Positions 12,811 to 23,600 of a stretch of DNA of 64,000 nt are shown here, in pieces. Positions within the stretch are counted from its first letter, which is position 1. Every line of letters starts with the position of its first letter. The notes below the pieces were generated by a model, which saw only the letters and a program-made list of their open reading frames with translations, was not told where the DNA came from and ran no database searches. A program made the translations under genes and the position numbers. This stretch comes from Strix aluco (taxonomy: Eukaryota > Chordata > Aves > Strigiformes > Strigidae), in assembly GCF_031877795.1 (NCBI RefSeq), contig NC_133971.1, positions 64,602,463 to 64,666,462 of the forward strand, read 5' to 3'.

Positions 12811-13856
12811 CCAGAAAGAAGAGCAACAACAATATGGCAAACGTATTAAGAACTTTCAGAGACAGGAGATACTTATGCAGCCTTACAGTGGGGTTTGTGA
12901 GAGAGCTGGAAGGGATGATGATATGTGGGATATTCCGCTTCTGAATGTTAGAGACAGTAAACAGACATTTGGCGTCTCCCTGCTGAGAGGAGGAATGGAA
13001 AAAGGTACTGTGTAGCAATAGGTCTTTCTATTAATTATTTTCTGCCAGTCCTGTCAAATGACTGTTCTACACATAGAGCAGTATTTAGCAACTGTGACTG
13101 CCAATACTTTTTAAAAATTGGTATGTTCTGTGTTGAAAACCAGTTTGAAAGTAACAGAAATCTTGATTGTGGAATCCTTAATAGATAAGTCTATTAAATG
13201 GTTGTTCTTAGATTATATTTAGCGATATCTCTCATAATTTTTTTGATCTGGTTTTGAAACTTCAAGGAGATGATTCCTGAATTTTTATTAAAAATCAACT
13301 ATGGCAGCCTTTCTTAAAATACTTCACTAACTAGTAATTTCTGAAGATGGCATTTGCAAAGCATGGAAAATTAAGTAATTTTGTTATTAAATAAACACAA
13401 ATGAATATGGAGTAACCAAACCATGAGTACACTTAACACGCATTCAGAAAAGGATTTTTAGCAACTTCCAGATGGAACCCTTATCACTTTCCAAGGGAAG
13501 ACCCCAAATGAATAATAAGGCTCTAAAATCCTTCGAAAAACTGAAATGAAGACTGTGTTTCTGAAATACACAGGCATAGCAAAGACTACTGAGATTTAAC
13601 TTCAGAAAAACAGTACTGAAAGTTGGAATAACTATCAGGTCTCATGACACCTGAGTACAGCATGTTGCTTCTCTCCTTACCACCACTGCACTTCCTCAAC
13701 CTCTGACAATGCAAAGAGCATATACCCAACCTTTGGAAGGCAATGTAGTACTGTGGGGCAAGGGACAGGATAAGTAGTGCAGCATGTCATTGGTCCCTCT
13801 ATCTTTCCTACAGCCCCTTTCCCCACGTCCGTCTTCATCCTTTCTTGCCTCCATTG
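7475..13856. other. Intergenic DNA
   Basis: No gene is recognised. Near 8800-8853 the + strand reads actagatgacttctccgggc, which resembles a worn CR1 3' end. A 15-bp duplication (cttttgatatttata type) lies near 9972-10002. A 29-nt T run is at 12782-12810. The rest is AT-rich without structure I can name. Confidence 0.4.
12782..12810. repeat. Poly-T run, 29 nt
   Basis: An uninterrupted run of 29 T. On the minus strand it is poly-A. No recognisable retrocopy or SINE body precedes it there, so it is listed as a simple homopolymer. Confidence 0.9.
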
Positions 13857-14199
13857 TGTGATGGTTTAGCCCCTGACGGGGTCTGAGACCACGCGGCCGC
13901 TGCCCCTCCCCCACAAAGGGATTGAAGTACAAAGCCCTGAGACTGAGATAAGGAGAGGTTTAATACAACAGTGCAACAGCAACACAACAAACAACAACAA
14001 TAACAATAACAGTAATAGTGATAACGATGAACAGAGCAAAACAGCTACCAATACAGCAGTAAGAGGACCGGTTGTACAAAACCACACGCTCCGCGCTCTC
14101 GCGACAGGATGTGACGTCCTCATGGTATCTGAATAACCCGGCTAGAGCTCCCCCACCACTGCTGGGGAAACTTAACCCTATCCTGGCTAAACCAGGACA
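13857..14199 (-). mobile_element. Solo ERVL-type LTR with 5-bp target site duplication
   Basis: A 343-bp element bounded by TG and CA and flanked on both sides by CATTG (13852-13856 and 14200-14204), a perfect 5-bp target duplication as expected for ERVL-class insertions. Its ends form an inverted repeat: GGTTTAGCC near the left and GGCTAAACC near the right. Read on the minus strand it starts TGTCCTGGTTTAGCCAGGAT, the typical start of a common avian ERVL LTR family. It contains an ATTAAA-type polyadenylation hexamer followed by a U5-like tail. An internal AAC/AAT-rich tract covers about 13971-14030. There is no internal retroviral region, so it is a solo LTR left by recombination. Confidence 0.85.
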
Positions 14200-14204
14200 C
14201 ATTG

Positions 14205-15599
14205 TCAGAAGAAGTCTAAGGCAAAAAAACCCAACCCTTGCTGTCTACTGGGGTGAGAGATCTTCACTAAGCTACTTAAAGAAGAGAGTGCATGAGAGAA
14301 GTGACATTGCCATGTCTGAGCCTGTGCTGTCTAGGCAGACTGCTGCAGTCACTGTGATCACAAATGTGAAACTCTTCTGCAGTCTGTGTTTTTGATTCCT
14401 CCAGGCAGGCAGTTCTCTGCTTTGCTTATTCCACAAGCTAATCAGACACAAACTTTCCTGCCTTGGCATTCTGTAGCAATTGAAAAGCAACTCTTAAGCT
14501 CACTTCCCCATGCTGTTATTTTTCAGCTATCATGGTTTACAGACAGATGGAAACATAGGAAGACATACTAACCACAAATTACTCTGGTCAGACCAGGTTG
14601 GCTGGTCATCTTTGCTCTTTTGTGGTCAGTTGACCTTCAGAAAGCTTCCAGAATTCCTTTCGTTTTCAGTCGTAAGTGGATCTGACTACTTCATGTTAAA
14701 GGAATTTTCAGTGCTTTCAACACAGTGGCACCTGAGTGGACACTATGCTAGCTGAGAAAATACAAAATGGGATTACCTCAGCATGTATTAGTAATTCACT
14801 GACCACTGACACTCATGCTGTAAGAGGATTGTTAACACTGTTGAGACACGACTATGAAGCTGTGATTAGCCAATAGGCCACTTATTAAGTGGTTAATGGA
14901 CTAGTGTACAATACAGGTTACTAATGTTCATAAATCATTTAAAAAAAAAATTGGCCACTGCACATAGACATATCCTTGAAAATTACTTTTTCAACACCCT
15001 AGCATGTAGGTTACATTTTGTAACAAGATCATTTATATAAATATAAAATGTTATTAAAGTGCAGCCATCTGAAGTTTTGGCAAGAAACTCCCTTTCAGAA
15101 ACAAGAGCATCATTATTTGCTCACGTAACACTGATTTTTGTAAGTGTCTATACTTGCCTTGTTGTTACCACTTTCTTTTTTCTTTTATTACCAGGCTGGC
15201 ATTTGAAGATACCTATATATTTACCTCCTCATTTTTAAGATAGCCACTTAATAACATAGACACACCCCAGGCATTTAGAAACGAAAAAAATGACTACTTT
15301 GTCTGAAATGTTCAAGGCTTACAGCTTAGAAACACCATAAAATGACACATACAAAAAGTATTTTCTGTGCATGTAGTACTGACTATATCAAATAAATGCA
15401 AAGTTAATGACTTTAAAATACCTGACTGTGTCACCTTATTTGTTCCTTATTAACTTCACAAGGTTTATCAATCAAGGTGGTTGAATACGACAGATCTCAC
15501 CTATATTTCATATGACAAGTTACCTGAATGAACAGAAAGGATTTTTTTTTTCAGAAACACTTTTCAGAAAACTGCTAAAGACATGAAGCTCCAGCTAGA
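14205..15599. other. Intergenic DNA
   Basis: No gene or recognisable element. Several short open frames are present by chance, with no domain or motif. Confidence 0.4.
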
Positions 15600-16060
15600 G
15601 TCAGAGGGCATTGCAACTTCTTAGAAATTGTGAGAATCAAGTCCCAGGGAGCGTCACAATGGACAAGGGTCGCTAATTGGTCTTATGGCCCTGACCAACA
15701 GTGACCTGGAATCTCCACCCAAAGGCCCCAAGAGCTCTATTTAAGCTCAGGCCTGGGCAGCCACTCCTACCTGAACTATACTGTCCTGTCTTGTCAATGG
15801 ACCTTGCTGTATCCTTGTCTCTATTCCTACTTCCCTGTCTTCATCTTCTGTCTGGACTCACTGAGTGGACCTGATTCACCCCTGTGCCTTGCCTGGAACT
15901 GCTGACAGCCCCTATGTTAGAGTACCCTACCCCCTGGTGTGTTCAGGTGTAGCAGGACAGCCCTCTGATCAGGGAGGGTACTACTGCCTGTGTTGTGTGC
16001 ATCCTCAGCATGTTTTTTTCCCTAGATTGTTGAGTAGCCCTGCTCTTGCTGCTTGGTGAC
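15600..16060. other. GC-richer block with a TATA-like sequence, possibly transposon-derived
   Basis: This block is clearly richer in G and C than its surroundings. It holds a TATTTAA box near 15738, followed by pyrimidine-rich sequence with many CTGTCT and CCTTG motifs. The arrangement would suit an LTR promoter or an old element, but I found no convincing terminal repeats or target duplication and do not recognise the family. It holds no coding frame I trust. Confidence 0.3.
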
Positions 16061-16468
16061 ACTGATTATGTGAAATGGAGCCACAGTAATATGAAGTGAG
16101 AGTTTTCAGTCATCTCCCAGAGTAAGCTGCCTTGTGAAGGGGTAAAGGAGAATACCAGGAAAAAAGTGGAGCACAAAGAGCATGTCAAACATTGCTTTAA
16201 GCAAGCCTGAAATTCATGTGTGCCAGAAATTATTATTAGCTGTAAAAAACCACACCAGTTCAATACAGGAAACTTAATACAAGAACAATTTGCTTTACAT
16301 TCGCATTTACCAGAATCTAAGTAGAAGATGCCTGAGGAATGAGTCTCTTGCACCGCAAAATGACTGTGGTTTCAAGATTCAGAAGAAATGGCCCAAACAT
16401 GTGCAGAGAAGGACAAGAACCTGTAACTCATGAGCACCTAAAATTATTTCTCCCTCACCCATTTGACG

Positions 16469-16990
16469 TGCGGAAACAAACACTACAACTCCTGAAGAGT
16501 TATAAAGCAGGTATGTTTATTCCGGCACTGGGGTGCAAGGGGATTGCTCCTCAAAGCTTGCACACCCACAGCACATTTTACCAGAATTTTATACAGTGTA
16601 TATATACATATTCATAGGGTTACACAATACAAACATACATATGCATAAGTAAGGTGGAGTTAGTTCAAAAGGCTTATGTCAGTTCTAAAATGTTTATGTC
16701 ATCTTTGCGCCTGTGTATTGCCTCCTGGTGGTCGTCTTTGAGGGTTTTCCAGAAGAAGGCTCACAGTCTTCCTCACCATGTACTTTTCACCCCGTTCCTC
16801 AGAGCATGCACAGATTGTCCTAAATCATTTCTTGAACTGCAAGAGTGGTCCTAACTGGTTTACTCCCTCTTATCTTATCTAAAAGCATAAGCACACTAGT
16901 TTCTACTGCCCATATATGGCTGTTAGGTGTTGGAAGTGTGGGAAAAGCAAAACAATGAAAAATCTGCAAAACACACATTTCCTTGACACA
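16469..16990 (-). mobile_element. LTR of an endogenous retrovirus (ERVK-like), apparently solo
   Basis: Read on the minus strand the element begins TGTGTCAAGG and ends GTTTCCGCA. In order it contains a TATAAAA box (+ strand 16587-16593), a polyadenylation hexamer AATAAA (+ strand 16516-16521) and a U5-like tail of about 50 bp. This order fixes the orientation as minus. The length of about 520 bp fits an avian LTR. I see no clear target duplication and no gag, pol or env sequence beside it. The exact ends are uncertain by a few bases. Confidence 0.6.
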
Positions 16991-17224
16991 TGGTGCCCAG
17001 AACAAACACAGGATGGGATGAAGATCCAGTGATTTGTGTTTGCTGTGGCACCAAGGAGGAATGTGAAGTGAGGTGGAGGCCGCGTGATCCCATTCTTTCA
17101 CTTATCTCCTCTCAAGGACTGTTTTGTAGTAGTCTGACACCTTGTCTCTCATCCTTCCTCTTCTCCCACAAAAAACAGCGCACCCCTCAAATCAAGGAAA
17201 GTGCTGTGATGTTATTCAAGAGAT
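16991..17224. other. Sequence between two LTR-like segments
   Basis: It begins TGGTGCCCAGAACA directly at the LTR edge, which resembles a lysine-tRNA primer binding site but on the strand opposite to the LTR's own orientation. No retroviral protein can be read in it. It could be leader remnant or simple flank. Confidence 0.25.
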
Positions 17225-17640
17225 AATGGTTTGACCACAGTCCCACCCACTCACACATACAAACTATGATAAATACTACCCTGAGTTTGTATCTAACTCA
17301 GAGGGACGATAATCCGACACCAAATCGGAGGGACAGATTGGCGGGTTTGTGCTTCTCACCCACCCCTCCCCCACCCCCACCCCGGAAGGGATGCCTTTTG
17401 GTAAGATTTGAGCCCTTGGCTATGCCAAGTGATTACCCGGGAGTTAAGTGTGTGTATGATGGCAATCGTTTTCCTTTCTGTGTGTAGTGCTATACAGCCA
17501 ACCTGCAGTCTGTGCATTTATCGTAGGCAATCTTAAAGAATCTGTAAATGTTGCATAAAAAATAAACTGTACTATTCCTGAATCTGACTGCTTTTCTTGA
17601 ATGCAACCGGACCTACAGCATACAGGCTGTTTGTGCATCC
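17225..17640 (+). mobile_element. Probable second LTR, plus orientation
   Basis: This segment has a C-rich and purine-rich front half. AATAAA lies at 17561-17566, followed by ctgtactattcctgaatctg and a short U5-like end near 17620-17640. A GGTGTCAGG sequence follows at about 17640, similar to the TGGTGTCAG primer-binding motif found after many ERVL LTRs. The boundaries and family are not established and I see no target duplication. Confidence 0.35.
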
Positions 17641-20600
17641 GGTGTCAGGCCTATAGGCATGGCCCCAATTGACATACCTATTAAGAGATAAGTCCAGCAG
17701 CCCCTAGCCCCTCTAATCTCTGAGGACTGGATAGAACACAAGGGGATTCATCTCTTACCAAATTTAGCCTCACCTTAAACGCAACAATGGCTATCTGTAC
17801 TCTGCAAGGACTCAACTGGTTAGAACGCATCTACTTCACAAGGACATGTCTCCTAACTGCTTAATCCTTGACGAACACAGTAGTCCTTGGTAAATTTCAA
17901 AAGAACAATCAAGGAAAGCAGGATTATTAAGCAATATTCAGAAATCATTATAAGCTGCTATAAGTAAATAAGTTGCAAAGCAAGTGGTCAGTTCCCTGTA
18001 TCACATTGTAAATTGATTCTTGGGATTTCAAGAGAGTTGTTTCTCTCCCTCATTTCCATGTAACAGAAAAACTCATGGGAGGAGAAAACTAAGAAAATGA
18101 GCAAAGGTCATTTTTGCTACTGAATTTAAAGAAATTGGTGGTTTAGCATACAACTCAGTTATATCAGATGACAAAGTATTTCTGAAGGTGGTGTTCCATA
18201 TAGAAGACAATTTTTTGAAACACAGGGACAGTGGGAGTACAAGTACAAGTACACGGAAGTACTGCTAACAAGAAGAGGCCACAGTAACGAACTGTTATAT
18301 CAGCTAACATTGATAATACTATCTTCAGAGTCATCAGGTAAAATTTCTAATGCAATCAAAGTACAAAATAATGAAAGCACAAATAAGGGACAGATGTTCT
18401 CTGACATACCGTTTAACTCTGTGATGGAAACGTGAAAGTTCAAAAAACAGAGGCAAGTTGAAAACTATCTTAGGCATGCCTGAAGACACAGAAGGCAAAC
18501 ACCCTGTTCTAATCCTTTGAAGGATGATTCCAGCAGCCTTTTCACCTAGAAATTAAACCGGGTAATAAAAAAACTGAATAATTCCAACTGGTAGCTATTA
18601 AAAACATCCTGATTAGAAAGATTTCTTTTTAATTTTCTTTTAAATTAACTTTGGTTACATATCCACAAAGCAGAAGCAAACAGAATGGAAATGCTAGGCA
18701 TCTAGCTCAGAGATGATTTCTTAGAGCCAGTTTGTCGTATTTACTCATTGTTGCAGTTTTGCTTAAGATCTTCATGCCTCAGATGTGCTCTGTGCTGTTT
18801 TGACACAGGCCAACATGCCAGAAAATTTCCCTGGTGATCACTGGAAGACTTGTCATCCTATTCCAAGCCAAGATAAGATTATATAGAAAAATGTTTTTAA
18901 TATTTGACATCTCTTAGAAAACGAATCGGGATACTATGCTCTGCATTAGTAGTCTGGAACAACAATTACAAGAAATACCAAAACTTAAGGCGTGGAATGC
19001 CTGTATGTTAGGTACTTTCAAATCACCCATGACTTAAGTTAAACTACTGATCAATAAAATACTTATTTAAAAGATGTGAAAGCGATGGTACTTTATACTA
19101 ACAAGTCATTTGTTTCCTCCATTCAGTTCACATCCTGGCTGGGTTTTCCTCATGCTTTGAAGACTTCGTCTTCTTGCATACCTTACACCTGAGCCTGCAC
19201 CAGAATATCCTTTCTGAAGGATCTATATTCAGATTCAAATCTTCATCTGACTCTGATTTAAGAGCTGCTTTTGATCTTTCTCTACAAATAATTAGCTATC
19301 CTCAAGAGTCAAGTAAGGCCAGTGCCATTTCCTATACTTGATTAGCAAGGCAGGAGCTGTGTAAGAAGTAAAATTAAAAACACTGGCTTGAGTCTACCAG
19401 AGTAAAATGTGAAAAAGTGAAAGTTTTCCATATCATTATTATATTTCATTGCAAATGTATAAACTGGCAACGAAATAAATTTAAAAAAAAAGAAAAAGTG
19501 GGGTTTACATTTGCAGATTGCTATCAGTTCTTAATTCAGATCACTTCTGGGTGACAGTGAGACTGAACCCCAACTTTACCTTTGCAGGATTCAAAAAACT
19601 CACTGTTGTAAGCTTATTCCATCAACAAAGTTGTTCAAGGATTGAGAAAAACTTAATATTTTAGTATGCTTCTCTGGGAGGTTATGGCTAAATTTTACTA
19701 GAGTACTAATACATTGGCATAATATATAGGCGAATGGCTCCTAGTATGAACACAGTTTCATGAATTCAGGCAAAATTACAGATTTACCCATGGAGCTTAT
19801 TCAAAGCAAATTAACAGACAATAATAAAGTGCCTTTTTTGCATGATCTACTACATGAATAGTAAAGCTTTCTGTTAATAAAATTACATTGAACAGAGATT
19901 ATATTTCTCTACATCCTTGAAAGGTTGACACAAGTCTGTAGTGTTGACATGCTGTAATAAATGACTTGAGACAAGACACTTTATGTAATGTAAGCATTTT
20001 AAATGAATGTCCTCACAGAACTACAGAATAAAGAAGCATTCCAAAATATTATAAAAATGATTTTTCGTTTCCTATGGATTTGAGTCCTAAATGCTTTCCA
20101 GTGATCAAAAACTTCCATAATGTCCTGCCTCTCTCACCACAACAAATTTAGTCTTTACCTCCTCAGGTCCCTGCAATAACTCTAGTATGTATGACTACAC
20201 TACTCATTCCCCAAATCCCCCCTGTGACATTATTAATCAAGAGTTAGCTTTGTGTGGCTCTTCCGGTGCTGACTTGCTGACTGGCCACTCAGCCATCCAT
20301 TCCTGGTTTGCTTATTACTTGTCTAGTTTTAGATTTAAGATTTTAGACTTTGCTAGACATAAATTTCACAGATAAACTGTGGAAATTAATAGACACAATT
20401 ATTTAGATATAATTATTTTACTTTAAGGGGGATGTAGTTGAATAGTGAGATACAAAGAGCTGGGAACTGCATTTTTAAGGTATGTTTAATTTATAGAGAT
20501 TTTCTAGATTATATGTTTCTGTTTTTTAAAATATAGAAAGGGATTCAGCACATACTAAGGAATAATTCAATAGTGGGGGACAATCTGCAAGATAATCTTC

Positions 20601-23600
20601 AGACTGTGAAGCTGTTTTCTTCCTTTTCCATATTACAGCATTCTGACAATCTGAAAAGCTAGCTGTCTATTTTTAGGTCATAGACACTATTTTCTTCTAG
20701 GAATTTCTATTTCACCTTTTTCTGCTGTAAAATTCAAAACTTCTATTCCAGAAGAAAAGTCACTACTTTAAAATTGCTTTAATAAAAAATGGAAATAAAT
20801 AGCTGACACTTCAAAATTTTTGCTATTATTTTGCCTGGGGAAAAAAAAAACTTCATACATATAAAATACCTTATTTAAAACAACTTCCCCCCCCTGCCCC
20901 TGAACTTGAAGTATCTCACCTTGTTGATGCTTATGGTACTAAAATAGCACAAGCTAATTCCTTTATGCATATTACAAATATACATGCAGCACTATATCGT
21001 GTATCTGGATATTAAAAGGCATAATGTATCAAAATGATAATATCAAAACTAATTGTTTTTACACTACAGAAGCATTTTGGTAATTTGTGTATATTTTCTT
21101 TCTACACTGAGGTGTTTCAGGGAAATGTTTATCTAATCACATTTTTCAAAAAGAAATTTTTCTTCCATCTGAGTTGCATCAGAATAAAATTAAACTCCTT
21201 TAGATTTCATTATTGGGTCATACCATACTCTTGGGCATCAAAACGGTTTCTGTTGAAGGGAAATTGAGCAGAATAATTACAGCTTACTAAATAATTCAGG
21301 GCTCAGTGTTTTGTCTGTAGTATGAGTTTATGAGTTCTACATAGCATCAAGAGTAAAACAGATTCTAGCTCATGACAATATAACAAAAAGCCGATCAATG
21401 GGTAAATTTTTTGCAATATTTCTAGGGTTTATTTACTTAAAAATAAATATCACTACATTTAAAATATAAGCATTTTTGGAGGTTTTTTTTAGAGTTAAAC
21501 TTTGGAATAGCCTTAATTAAGGTTTCTTCACGACATTAATTTACCACTGCAAGTATGTGTTGTGTTAGTAATTTTAATCTCATACAATTTTTTCCAGACA
21601 ATTGCTTTATTCAGGGCACATGGCAGCTTGTATTTACTTAACAGTTCAGTGGTTTATGTCACACTCATTGACCCATGCATACAGAAAATTTCATCTTCAC
21701 TGCTGATATTAACTAGTTAACATGAAATAAAATTATTTTCTTTGTGAGCCTTTCAAATAAATACAATGCTATTTCCTTTAAAGAATATTAATAAGTGTGT
21801 ATACAGCTCCATTAGATAAAAAGCTGAAACTGTAGAGAGCAAAAATACTAAAGGTGAATTTAGCTCTCCTAAGTTTAGGTGCTAGATCAGCTACCTAAAC
21901 TGAGAATATAAGTGCCACTTGGGATGCATGAGACTGGCAACTATGACTCAAAAGCTTCTGCATAGGCACATTTATTGTCAGGGAATCTAGAACAGCACTA
22001 AATCCCTAATCATGATTCAAGCCCAAGGTACAGACAATGCCTGCGTATAAAACCACATTCTTACACTGCTGTTACAGTTAAGTTGAGACCTTGTCAGGAT
22101 AGACAAGCAAGCAATTCAACTCATCCCAAATTAGACATCAGCATTTGGTCAGACAAGTGACTCTGAATTCCCTTAGTCATACTCAGTCTTCTTTGGTGCA
22201 AGCTCCCATTATAACCAATGTAGATACCCATCTACTTCACAGATACCTATGAGCTGAATCCACCTTAGAAATATTAGTCAACTTTGTCTGATAATTTCTA
22301 AAGGTTCAATTTTCCATCATTCCATTTAGCAGAGCATACAAAGAATGACACCCCATGTCTTCACCTATAGTTGAATAACCACCAAATCAAGAGTCTAAGA
22401 GGGTCTTAAAGTCTACGGTTAGGCATATAGCTTGGCTAAATCACCCAGTTTGGGGAGGGTGTAAGTGATTAATCCGGTATCACACAGGAATTCTGGCACT
22501 GGCAGGGATCAGATCCAATTCCAGTATTGCTTCACCTAAATTCTGTGACTCTTTCACTGTCTACTGAAATTTCTTGCCTCAGCTTATCCATTTTTACAAG
22601 AAATAAGAAAATTACTGAAAAACAACTAATACACTATAGAAACTTCTCCTTTCCCTTGGGAAGGATGACAAGGAGTAAATTAATGTTAACTTTACAAAGA
22701 AACTTGGATAATGAGTAATGAATAATTGATACAATTTCTGTGCAAAATAGAGAGGAACAGGAACAATTCAGAGATCACATGGCCACAATTTTGCTTTGAA
22801 ACTAAGTATTTCAGGGTATCAGAGTCTTTATATTAGAAACTTGCTCATCATTTCTGTTCTTTGGGATTAGCAGCACTGATAACATCTAAAGCAAAAAATT
22901 CTTCCTCTCTGTTCTCCTGACTAATGTGATTCATGATGTGCTAGTCATTAGTTACCTCAGTAAATGCAATCTCCTGCTCACTTGCCTGTCTGATTTTCAG
23001 CTCACAGCACAGTATATCTAAAACACATTTCTCACATTCACAGGCCATTCTGTCTTTATCTTCCTTTTGTTCTCTATCAATTACTTATCACCTATTGCTC
23101 TTCCTTTCACTCTCATCAGTATACCCAGAGCTTTTCATAGACCTCTGAGTATTTTTGTTCTCATTTCTTGTACATCTGCACTACACAGCAGAATGCCTCC
23201 CCTTCTGCTTTCCTTCTGCCTTCTTCAAAGTAAGCTTTGCAAAAAAAATCTTTCAACCTCCACCTTCTTTCAAATCAGCATGTAAGTATATGTCTTCTGT
23301 AAAACTCACAGTCTTTCCATTTATTAATTATTTATGCACATTTACGTAGCAGTTAACAACGCTGATCTCTAGTCAATCAAATAAGTGTACAGTGGTTATT
23401 TTACATTACTTTAAGCAGAAGTTATTGTAGCATTTAATTTACTTATTATTTATTTTTAAAAAATTTGAAACAGTGACCCATTAAGTCACCTTCATCTACG
23501 AAAAGCAAGCTAAAATTCTGTCTCCTCACCAAACATCTTCCTAGAAGAAGTGATGCTCACCAGCTGAAAAACTAAAGACTTCTGTCTTCCTGTAGGTGTA

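Noticed and set aside
12638..13018. A 126-codon minus-strand frame with a Lys run
   Set aside because: The Lys run is the 29-nt T homopolymer read backwards; the flanking residues match nothing I know.
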